6,259 nt of DNA from Chloroflexota bacterium (GTDB lineage Bacteria > Chloroflexota > Limnocylindria > Limnocylindrales > CSP1-4). Shown in pieces: positions 1 to 4,976 of this stretch. Under the pieces are notes generated by a model. It did not search any database. It had not been told where the DNA came from and saw only the letters and a program-made list of their open reading frames with translations. A program made the position numbers and the translations under genes. The DNA is taken from the NCBI GenBank assembly GCA_021815005.1, contig JAKAHL010000127.1, positions 1 to 6,259 of the forward strand, in the 5' to 3' direction. The first letter of the stretch is position 1, and each line of letters starts with the position of its first letter.

Positions 1-573
1 GCCGGACGACGGCGGACGGCCCGCGCCGCCCGAGCCGAGACCGGGGCCATCCTCGGCGCCCACGGCGGCATCCGCCTGCCCGCGCTCGCCGGGGCGTGGT
101 CACGCACCCGATTCCGCTCGCCCTACCTGCGCAACGCGCTGTGGTCGGCCGGGTACGCGTCCGACACCCTCGAGACCGCCACCGACTGGGCCCACATCCC
201 CGACCTGCTCGCGGGTCTGGAGGAAGCGCTCCATCGCGCCCTGGCCCCGTGGCAGGAGCGCGCGCACGTGTTCACGCACCTCTCGCACCTCTACCCGTCG
301 GGCTCGAGCCTGTACGTCACCTACATCTTCCGGCTGGCGGCCGACCCCGACGAGACGATGGCCCGCTGGCGCGCTCTCAAGGCCGCTGCCAGCGGGGCGA
401 TCGTCGCGAGCGGCGGCACGATCACCCACCATCACGGCGTGGGCGTGGACCACGCGCCGTACCTTGCCGGCGAGAAGGGCCCGCTCGGCATGGCCGCGCT
501 CGAGGCGATCGTGCGCACCTTCGACCCCGACGGGATCATGAACCCGGGCGTGCTCCTCGGCGGTCCCGGGTGA
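1..573 (+). CDS. FAD-linked oxidase C-terminal part, AGPS/YgcU-like (5' partial)
   Basis: This is the last 190 residues of a flavoenzyme whose start lies left of the window; the frame is open from base 1 to the TGA at 571-573. Visible landmarks are typical of the C-terminal half of the alkyl-dihydroxyacetonephosphate synthase branch of the FAD-linked oxidase (VAO-type) family: RFRSPYLRNALW beginning at residue 36, then DTLETATDW ending at W63; FTHLSHLYPSG at 91-101 followed by LYVTY; the triple histidine GGTITHHHGVG at 139-149 (HHH 143-145), which in AGPS belongs to the active site; and the closing FDPDGIMNPG at 174-183. The FAD-binding N-terminal domain is outside the window. Bacterial members are cytosolic oxidases or dehydrogenases of hydroxy acids or polyols, or ether-lipid-like enzymes, so the substrate cannot be read here. 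The stop overlaps the next gene's GTG by four bases, implying one operon and translational coupling. A neighbouring FGGY kinase also occurs in the E. coli ygcU-ygcE locus (family knowledge). Family call is secure; function is inference. Confidence 0.9.
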   Translation, partial: AGRRRTARAARAETGAILGAHGGIRLPALAGAWSRTRFRSPYLRNALWSAGYASDTLETATDWAHIPDLLAGLEEALHRALAPWQERAHVFTHLSHLYPSGSSLYVTYIFRLAADPDETMARWRALKAAASGAIVASGGTITHHHGVGVDHAPYLAGEKGPLGMAALEAIVRTFDPDGIMNPGVLLGGPG

Positions 574-2135
574 GCGCCGCCGACCGGGTCCTCGCGCTCG
601 ACGTCGGCACGCAGAGCGTGCGGGCGCTCGTATTCGACCCGGCCGGCAACCTCCTCGCGCGCGCCAAGGTCCCCATCGAGCCCTGCGCCCCCGGGCCGCC
701 CGGCTCCTGCGAGCAGGACGCGGACCTCTACTGGCGGGCCCTCGGCGAGGCGACCCGCGCGCTCTGGGCGCAGCCCGGCGTGGCCAAGGACGCGCTCGCG
801 GGCGTCGCGCTCACGACCCAGCGCGGCACGGTGGTCCCCACCGACGGGGCGGGCGAGCCCCTCCGCCGCGCCATCGTCTGGCTGGACCGGCGCCGGGCGG
901 AGGGGCTGCCGCGGATCGGCGGCACGTGGGGCCTCGCCTTCCGGGCCATGCGCGCCACGGAGACCGTCGCCACCTTCCGGGCCGAGGCCGAGGCCAACGT
1001 CCTCGCCCAGCAGGAGCCAGAGCTGTGGGCGCGGGTCGGGCACTACCTGCTGCTGTCCGGGTTCCTCGTCCACCGGCTGACGGGCCGCTTCGCGGACAGC
1101 GCCGCCGCGCAGGTCGGCTACGTCCCGTTCGACTACAAGGCGCTCCGCTGGGCCGTCCCCGACGACTGGAAGTGGCTCGCCATGCCGGTCCGGGACGCGT
1201 GGCTGCCGGAGCTGGTCCGGCCCGGGGAGGTGATCGGCCAGATCACGCCGGCCGCCGCCGAGGCGACCGGCATCCCCGCGGGCCTCCCGCTCATCGCCGC
1301 CGCGGCCGACAAGGCGTGCGAGGTCCTGGGCTCGGGCGCGCTCGACCCGCACGTCGGGGCGGTGTCGCTGGGCACAACCGCCACGTTCAACACCACGCAC
1401 CCGCGGTACATCGAGGTCCTCCCGCTGGTGCCCCCCTACCCCGCGGCCGTGCCGGGCCTGTACAGCCTCGAGGTCCAGGTGTACCGCGGGTTCTGGATGA
1501 TCGAGTGGTTCAAGCGGGAGTTCGGCGCCGCCGAGGTGGCCCGGGCCCGCGAGCTGGGCGTGGACACCGAGTCGCTGCTCGACGAGCTTGTCGCCGCCAC
1601 GCCGCCGGGGTCGATGGGCCTGGTCCTGCAGCCGTACTGGTCGCCGGGCGTGCGCATCCCGGGCCCGGAGGCCAAGGGGGCGGTGATCGGCTGGGGCGAC
1701 GTCCACACGCGAGCGCACCTCTACCGGGCGATCCTCGAGGGCCTCGCCTACGCCCTGCGCGAGGGCAAGGAGCGGACCGAGCGGCGGGCGAGGACGCGCG
1801 TCACGGAGATCCGCGTGTCGGGCGGCGGCAGCCAGAGCCCGGCGGCCGTGGGGCTGATCGCCGACGTCTTCGGGCTGCCGGCCAAGCGGCCCCACACCCA
1901 CGAGACGAGCGGCCTCGGCGCGGCGATCGACGCGGCGGTGGGCCTCCGGATCCATCCCTCGTTCGAGGCGGCGGTGGCCGCCATGACGCGCGTGGCCGAG
2001 ACCCGCGACCCGGACCCGGCCGCCCATGCCGTCTACGAGGAGCTCTACCGCGCCGTGTACCTGCCGCTCTACGACCGGCTGCAGCCGCTGTACCGCGAGA
2101 TCCGGCGCATCACCGGGTACCCGCCCGAGGTCTAG
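570..2135 (+). CDS. FGGY-family carbohydrate kinase (YgcE-like)
   Basis: A 521-residue cytosolic kinase that should transfer phosphate from ATP to a sugar or polyol hydroxyl. The length is normal for FGGY kinases. The N-terminal phosphate-1 loop is DVGTQSVRA (11-19); IVWLDRR (W104, D106) matches the substrate-side motif after the first sheet; AADKACEVLGSGA places the likely catalytic base at D247; SLGTTATFN (GTT from 268) is the phosphate-2 motif; and VSGGGSQSP (GGGSQS 418-423) is the adenosine-binding motif, followed by HETSGLGAAIDAAVGL. Both halves of the actin-like fold are therefore intact. The frame stays open upstream to base 96, but that part encodes the preceding oxidase in another frame. 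The GTG at 570, immediately before SAADRVLALD, fits the family start and overlaps the oxidase stop (GTGA, 570-573); no strong Shine-Dalgarno is seen, consistent with coupling. Substrate is unknown; glycerol, xylulose or another polyol cannot be distinguished by eye. Partnership with the upstream AGPS-like oxidase suggests a short oxidation/phosphorylation route. Confidence 0.93.
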   Translation: MSAADRVLALDVGTQSVRALVFDPAGNLLARAKVPIEPCAPGPPGSCEQDADLYWRALGEATRALWAQPGVAKDALAGVALTTQRGTVVPTDGAGEPLRRAIVWLDRRRAEGLPRIGGTWGLAFRAMRATETVATFRAEAEANVLAQQEPELWARVGHYLLLSGFLVHRLTGRFADSAAAQVGYVPFDYKALRWAVPDDWKWLAMPVRDAWLPELVRPGEVIGQITPAAAEATGIPAGLPLIAAAADKACEVLGSGALDPHVGAVSLGTTATFNTTHPRYIEVLPLVPPYPAAVPGLYSLEVQVYRGFWMIEWFKREFGAAEVARARELGVDTESLLDELVAATPPGSMGLVLQPYWSPGVRIPGPEAKGAVIGWGDVHTRAHLYRAILEGLAYALREGKERTERRARTRVTEIRVSGGGSQSPAAVGLIADVFGLPAKRPHTHETSGLGAAIDAAVGLRIHPSFEAAVAAMTRVAETRDPDPAAHAVYEELYRAVYLPLYDRLQPLYREIRRITGYPPEV

Positions 2136-2155
2136 CCGCGCTGGTGGTGCTGCCC

Positions 2156-2183
2156 AGGCCGGACCGGGGAGGCCCGACCGGGG
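2156..2183 (+). repeat. Abutting 14-bp tandem repeat before a promoter
   Basis: AGGCCGGACCGGGG (2156-2169) is followed directly by AGGCCCGACCGGGG (2170-2183), identical at 13 of 14 positions. It begins 20 bases after the kinase stop and ends three bases before the TTGACA at 2187. The repeat is seen directly. A role as paired regulator sites next to a -35 box is inference; slippage duplication is the simple alternative. Confidence 0.7.
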
Positions 2184-2186
2184 TAG

Positions 2187-2215
2187 TTGACAGGGACGCC
2201 TGTTCACCGCATGCT
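2187..2215 (+). promoter_or_regulatory. Candidate sigma-70-type promoter for the zinc-ribbon gene, with overlapping inverted repeat
   Basis: TTGACA at 2187-2192 is a perfect -35 consensus. Seventeen bases later CATGCT (2210-2215) matches TATAAT at three positions, including the important A2 and T6. A start near 2222 would give a leader of about 160 bases before the ATG at 2385. ACAGG-GACG-CCTGT (2190-2203) is a perfect 5-bp inverted repeat overlapping the -35 box and could be an operator. The -10 is weak, so this is a candidate only. Confidence 0.45.
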
Positions 2216-2227
2216 CTGCGTATCGCC

Positions 2228-2366
2228 CGATGGATTGCGGCCTCTCGGCCATCGCCCAAGATCGCGAGCAGGCGCCGCACCGGGCCTCAATGAACGCCGC
2301 TCCGGCCTCCGAATGCCACGGCCGTTGGAGCGGCAGGGGCTGACCGTCACAATCCCGACGGAGCCC
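2228..2366 (+). promoter_or_regulatory. Potentially structured 5' leader (three hairpins) ahead of the zinc-ribbon gene
   Basis: Three inverted repeats line up in the untranslated leader. CGATGG (2228-2233) pairs with CCATCG (2249-2254). GCCGCTCC (2296-2303) pairs perfectly with GGAGCGGC (2327-2334), and GGCC at 2304-2307 can pair with GGCC at 2320-2323 inside it. GGGCT (2337-2341) plus CCGTC (2344-2348) pair with GACGG (2357-2361) plus AGCCC (2362-2366), giving a 10-bp stem with a GA bulge and an 8-base loop, ending directly at the ribosome-binding site. It matches no riboswitch family I recognise. In DNA this rich in G+C stems of this size arise by chance, so function rests only on their placement. 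Confidence 0.3.
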
Positions 2367-2374
2367 GGAAAGGA
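2367..2374 (+). promoter_or_regulatory. Ribosome binding site of the zinc-ribbon gene, faced by a complementary pyrimidine tract
   Basis: GGAAAGGA lies 10 bases before the ATG at 2385 and fixes that start over the longer upstream reading. The bases between it and the ATG are CCTTCCTCC (2376-2384), partly complementary to it: GGAA 2367-2370 can pair with TTCC 2378-2381. Translation could therefore be damped by local pairing. Confidence 0.65.
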
Positions 2375-2384
2375 ACCTTCCTCC

Positions 2385-2573
2385 ATGCTCACCCGAGCCT
2401 CAACGAACGCAACGGCAAACCGTGCGTCCTCGATGCGGCGGATGCGCCGTCGCACCGCCCACGCCACTCGGCCGTACTGCGCCACCAACGGCTGCACCAG
2501 CTTCCTCGTCGTGGACGAGACGGCCGGCATCGCGCGCTGCGAGATCTGCGGCTACACCCGCAGGCTCAACTAG
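2385..2573 (+). CDS. Small four-cysteine zinc-ribbon protein, function unknown
   Basis: A 62-residue protein that I cannot assign to a named family. The N-terminal half is basic and probably disordered (MRRMRRRTAHATRP at residues 17-30). The C-terminal half carries four cysteines as C32-x4-C37 and C52-x2-C55, separated by a short hydrophobic strand (SFLVVD). This is the layout of a zinc ribbon with an unusual first knuckle, and the protein ends GYTRRLN. Basic tail plus ribbon suggests nucleic-acid or ribosome contact, which is inference only. The start is chosen at ATG 2385 because of the GGAAAGGA site; an open frame reaches back to a TTG at 2187, but that TTG is the -35 box and its translation looks uncharacteristic. 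Its G+C content is lower by eye than its neighbours'. It seems to be its own transcription unit: a candidate promoter and long leader lie before it and a hairpin after it. The cysteine pattern, the start signal and the abrupt end after the ribbon support a real gene. Confidence 0.7.
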   Translation: MLTRASTNATANRASSMRRMRRRTAHATRPYCATNGCTSFLVVDETAGIARCEICGYTRRLN

Positions 2574-2587
2574 CCCGCCCCACCGCA

Positions 2588-2608
2588 GACCGGCCGTCCG
2601 GCCCGGTC
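2588..2608 (+). terminator. GC-rich hairpin after the zinc-ribbon gene
   Basis: GACC (2588-2591) and GGCC (2592-2595) pair with GGCC (2600-2603) and GGTC (2605-2608), leaving a GTCC loop and one bulged C at 2604. It starts 14 bases after the stop codon. No T-tract follows, so it would be a U-less terminator or an RNA-stabilising hairpin. Confidence 0.4.
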
Positions 2609-2635
2609 CCCGCCCTTCCGCCCTGCGCGACGCGG

Positions 2636-2665
2636 TTGCCCTTCCCCGGCGGTGCCTCCGACAAT
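2636..2665 (+). promoter_or_regulatory. Candidate promoter for the aminotransferase
   Basis: TTGCCC (2636-2641) and GACAAT (2660-2665) are separated by 18 bases and each match the sigma-70 consensus at four of six positions. A start near 2672 would leave about 40 bases of leader. The preceding hairpin supports an independent unit, but this remains a pattern match. Confidence 0.35.
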
Positions 2666-2711
2666 CCCGCGGTGGAGCCCGCCACACGGCCCCGACCCGC
2701 GAAGGAGCGAC

Positions 2712-4076
2712 ATGACCGCCAACCGCACCCTCGACCGCGCCCGCCTCGGGCGGCTCATGGCGTCCGAGCTGGCGGCCTTCGAGCAGGCGAACCCGCGTTC
2801 GCGCGCCCTCTACCAGCGGGCCCAAGGCTCGCTGCTCGACGGCGTGCCGATGAACTGGATGGTCAAGTGGGCGGGCGCCTTCCCCCTGTTCGTCGAGTCG
2901 GCGTCCGGCGCCCACTTCCGCGACGTGGACGGCCACGACTACGTGGACCTGTGCCTGGGCGACACCGGCGCGATGGCGGGCCACGGGCCAAGCGCGACGG
3001 TCGAGGCGGTCACGGCCCAGCTTCGCCGCGGCATCACGCACATGCTGCCCACCGAGGACGCCATCGTGGCGGCGGACGAGTTGCGCCGCCGCTTCGGGCC
3101 CCGGTTCTGGCAGTTCACGCTGACCGCCACCGACGCCAACCGGTTCACCATCCGGCTCGCGCGCCACATCACCGGCCGCCCCAAGATCGTGGTCCACAAC
3201 CACTGCTACCACGGCTCGGTGGACGAGACGTTCGCGGTCATCGGGGCCGACGGGGAGGCGGTCGCCCGGCGCGGCAACATCGGCCGCCCCGTGGACCTCG
3301 ACGCCACGACGCGCGTCGTGGAGATGAACGACCTCGACGGGCTGGAGCGCGAGCTGGCCCACGGCGACGTGGCCGCCTGTCTGTTCGAGCCCGCGCTCAC
3401 CAACGTGGGAATCGTCCTGCCCGAGCCCGGCTACCACGAGGGCGTCCGGGATCTCACCCGCAAGCACGGCACGCTGCTCGTCAACGACGAGACGCACACG
3501 ATCTGCGCGGGCCCCGGCGGCTACACCGGCGCGCACGGGCTGCGGCCGGACTTCGTGACCATCGGCAAGACCATCGGCGGCGGCATCCCGGCGGCGGCGT
3601 ACGGATTCACCGAGGAGGTGGGCGACCGCATCCGGCACGCCATCGACCGCGAGGACTCCGACGTGGGCGGGATCGGCGGGACGCTGGCGGGCAACGCCCT
3701 CTCGCTCGCCGCGATCCGCGCGACGCTGACCGAGGTGCTGACCGACGAGGCGTTCGCCCGGATGGTCCCGCTGGCCGAGCGTTTCGAGGCGGGCGTGAAC
3801 GAGGTCCTGCGCGCCCGCGACGTCCCCTGGCACGTCACGCGCCTGGGCGCCCGCGCCGAGTACCACTTCATCAACCGGCCCGCCAAGAACGGCACGGAGC
3901 TCCACGACGCCGCCGACCCGGAGCTGGAGCGCTTCCTGCACCTGTGGGCGATGAACCGGGGCGTGCTGATGACGCCCTTCCACAACATGGCCCTGATGTC
4001 GCCGGTGACGACAGCCGAGGACGTGGACCGCCACACGGCGGTCTTCGCGGAGGCCGTGGAGGCGCTGTTCGGCTAG
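2712..4076 (+). CDS. PLP-dependent class-III aminotransferase (glutamate-1-semialdehyde aminomutase-like)
   Basis: A 454-residue cytosolic fold-type I PLP enzyme of class III. ATG 2712 is preceded by AAGGAG (2702-2707); an in-frame ATG at 2652 would add a Pro/Arg-rich stretch covering that site and was not used. Motifs in order: FRDVDGHDYVDLCLGD near the N-terminus; RLARHITGRPKIV leading into YHG (Y166-H167-G168), which stacks on the cofactor; LLVNDETHT with D259 for the pyridine nitrogen; FVTIGKTIGGGIP with the Schiff-base lysine K286; and GGTLAGNALSLAA with T324 for the phosphate of the partner subunit. All key residues are present, so it should be active. The segment equivalent to SGTEA, which helps bind the PLP phosphate in most relatives, reads TATDA before NRFTIRLAR. 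The length is slightly above the roughly 430 of HemL, and no other haem gene is nearby, so hemL is not claimed. It could be a transaminase or aminomutase for a beta- or omega-amino acid; the substrate is not readable. The next genes are convergent, so it is probably the last gene of its unit. Confidence 0.92.
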   Translation: MTANRTLDRARLGRLMASELAAFEQANPRSRALYQRAQGSLLDGVPMNWMVKWAGAFPLFVESASGAHFRDVDGHDYVDLCLGDTGAMAGHGPSATVEAVTAQLRRGITHMLPTEDAIVAADELRRRFGPRFWQFTLTATDANRFTIRLARHITGRPKIVVHNHCYHGSVDETFAVIGADGEAVARRGNIGRPVDLDATTRVVEMNDLDGLERELAHGDVAACLFEPALTNVGIVLPEPGYHEGVRDLTRKHGTLLVNDETHTICAGPGGYTGAHGLRPDFVTIGKTIGGGIPAAAYGFTEEVGDRIRHAIDREDSDVGGIGGTLAGNALSLAAIRATLTEVLTDEAFARMVPLAERFEAGVNEVLRARDVPWHVTRLGARAEYHFINRPAKNGTELHDAADPELERFLHLWAMNRGVLMTPFHNMALMSPVTTAEDVDRHTAVFAEAVEALFG

Positions 4077-4109
4077 GGCCGTTCCGGCAGGCGGGTCGGG
4101 TCGCCGTCT

Positions 4110-4123
4110 CGGGGCCGGCCCCG
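4110..4123 (+). terminator. Palindromic hairpin 33 bases after the aminotransferase stop
   Basis: CGGGGCCGGCCCCG is a perfect 14-base palindrome; as RNA it can fold as a 5-bp G/C stem with a CCGG loop. The position after the stop suits a terminator. The missing T-tract and the ease of finding G/C palindromes here keep confidence low. Confidence 0.3.
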
Positions 4124-4297
4124 GCAACAGGCTGCCCAGCGGGCGAAAACATGGGCTGGACGGCCGGGCCGATCGCTGGGCGGCTCGCCTGAACGTCGCC
4201 GCGTGCAGGCCGCCCGCCGGGAGGGCGGGGCGAACGCCGCGCCGCTCCGTTCACCCGCCGGGCGAGCGGAACAGGGGCGAGCGCGGCAATGGCGAGC

Positions 4298-4345
4298 GGG
4301 CGCCGGGCGCACTGCACCGGGCGGGCCCGCCAGGGCGCCGGGCGC
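4298..4345. repeat. 13-bp direct repeats flanking a 12-bp palindrome
   Basis: GGGCGCCGGGCGC occurs at 4298-4310 and again, identically, at 4333-4345. Between them is the perfect palindrome GGCGGGCCCGCC at 4320-4331. The cluster sits 10 bases beyond the acetyltransferase stop. It might fold as part of a shared terminator or bind a protein; no function is shown. Confidence 0.6.
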
Positions 4346-4355
4346 GTGCCCGCCG

Positions 4356-4880
4356 TTAGCGGACTTCGCCCGAAGCCCCCGCCCTGAGCCACCAGCGGCG
4401 CTCGCGGACCAGCTCGCCCGCGATCTCGTCGGTGAGGCGCTCGCCCGGCTCGAAGCCGCGGGCCGCGTAGAAGGGCTCCGCGAACTCGTTGCCGAGCAAC
4501 ACGTCCGCAGCGAGGTCACGGTCCGGGTAGGCGCTACGGACGGCCTGCACGAGCGCCGTGCCGAGCCCGTGACCGCGCACCGACGGCAACGTGTACACGG
4601 CGACGAGCTGAATGTGGTCGGCGTGCGAGGCGACCTCCGCGAACGCCTCCACGGCTGCGGCGCGGCCATGCCGCCCCGCCACCAGCACGTCGTGGCGGTG
4701 GATGCGGACGCCGATCCGCTCCTCGCTGTACGCAGTCGCGAGGAACCGCTCGATGGTCCCGTCGGCCACGCGCCCCGCATACGTCGCCCGCCATGCGAGC
4801 ACGGCCACCTCGCGGATGGCGGGCGCGTCCGCAGGCCTGGCGGCCCGGACCCAGGCGACGGGGGCGATGTCGGTCTGCAC
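4356..4880 (-). CDS. GNAT-family N-acetyltransferase
   Basis: A 174-residue single-domain GNAT enzyme that should move an acetyl group from acetyl-CoA to an amine of an unknown acceptor. The N-terminus (VRAARPADAPAIREV from residue 11) is the usual first strand and helix. The core beta4-alpha3 unit reads IQLVAVYTLPSVRGHGLGTALV, cut here between residues 90 and 111, with the pyrophosphate-binding loop R102-G103-H104-G105-L106-G107. The end of the fold is DVLLGNEFAEPFYAARGF, with N131 and the FYAARGF helix at 137-143, typical of GNATs. The length is ordinary. The start is the GTG at 4880-4878: an in-frame TAG lies four codons upstream, no good Shine-Dalgarno is near, and a -10-like box is only six bases away, so the message may be leaderless. 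The M20 peptidase gene lies upstream on the same strand with a 96-base gap. Both may act on N-acyl amines, but nothing proves a link. Possible roles include protein, small-molecule or antibiotic acetylation; motif reading does not separate these. Confidence 0.88.
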   Translation of the reverse strand: MQTDIAPVAWVRAARPADAPAIREVAVLAWRATYAGRVADGTIERFLATAYSEERIGVRIHRHDVLVAGRHGRAAAVEAFAEVASHADHIQLVAVYTLPSVRGHGLGTALVQAVRSAYPDRDLAADVLLGNEFAEPFYAARGFEPGERLTDEIAGELVRERRWWLRAGASGEVR

Positions 4881-4886
4881 GCCCGG

Positions 4887-4892
4887 AGTCTA
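4887..4892 (-). promoter_or_regulatory. -10-like box for leaderless transcription of the GNAT gene
   Basis: On the minus strand TAGACT is followed by CCGGGC and then the GTG start. This fits TAnnnT placed about seven bases before the first base of the message, the arrangement known for leaderless genes in high-GC Gram-positive bacteria. The GGAG nearest upstream is about 19 bases from the start, too far for a normal ribosome site. No clear -35 is visible. Confidence 0.4.
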
Positions 4893-4951
4893 GTGGCGCT
4901 CCGCCGAGAATGCCCCTGACGGCCGCGACGCCGACGCCCAAGCGGCCTCCA

Positions 4952-4970
4952 CCCGGGCGCGAGCCCCGGG
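4952..4970 (-). terminator. Hairpin just after the M20 peptidase stop
   Basis: CCCGGG (4965-4970) and CCCGGG (4952-4957) pair across a seven-base loop, starting six bases beyond the minus-strand TAG at 4979-4977. No U-tract follows. It could separate the peptidase message from the GNAT gene, in keeping with the latter's own -10 box. Confidence 0.35.
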
Positions 4971-4976
4971 CCGCCG

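Larger units (their letters stand above)
4077..4355. other. Convergent intergenic region, no gene seen
   Basis: This 279-base gap separates the ends of the plus-strand aminotransferase and the minus-strand acetyltransferase. I see no convincing coding sequence. It holds a perfect 14-base palindrome CGGGGCCGGCCCCG (4110-4123), a small stem GCCC-AGC-GGGC (4134-4144), a 6-bp stem CCGCCC/GGGCGG (4210-4228) and a nested stem CCGCTC/GAGCGG (4242-4269). None has a T-tract on either strand. Such hairpins between convergent genes plausibly stop transcription from both sides, but which one acts is not clear. Confidence 0.6.

Noticed and set aside
96..569. Longer N-terminus for the FGGY kinase
   Set aside because: The frame is open, but this DNA encodes the oxidase C-terminus in another frame; the kinase family begins at the GTG at 570.
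432..2252. 606-residue open frame on the minus strand across the kinase
   Set aside because: It is the antisense shadow of a clearly recognisable FGGY kinase; the translation is Arg/Gly/Pro/Ala-rich with no domain, as expected at very high G+C.
2187..2384. TTG-initiated 128-residue version of the zinc-ribbon protein
   Set aside because: The TTG coincides with a -35 box, has no ribosome site, and a good one precedes the ATG at 2385.
2284..2410. GCCTCAATGAACGC (2284-2297) and GCCTCAACGAACGC (2397-2410), 13 of 14 identical
   Set aside because: Only two copies, one in the leader and one inside the coding sequence, with no further symmetry; probably chance.
2652..2711. Earlier ATG for the aminotransferase
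   Set aside because: It would add 20 Pro/Arg-rich residues and run across the AAGGAG that serves the ATG at 2712.
2712..4076. Naming the aminotransferase hemL
   Set aside because: The altered SGTEA segment and the absence of haem genes nearby make a general class-III call safer.
2400..4127. 575-residue open frame on the minus strand across the aminotransferase
   Set aside because: Same composition effect: it lies opposite a gene with all PLP motifs and shows no recognisable domain.
2636..4192. 518-residue plus-strand frame overlapping the aminotransferase
   Set aside because: Off-frame shadow rich in Arg, Pro and Gly, without motifs.
4203..4919. Plus-strand open frames over the GNAT gene
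   Set aside because: They are antisense to a protein with a clear GNAT RGHGLG loop and have no family features.
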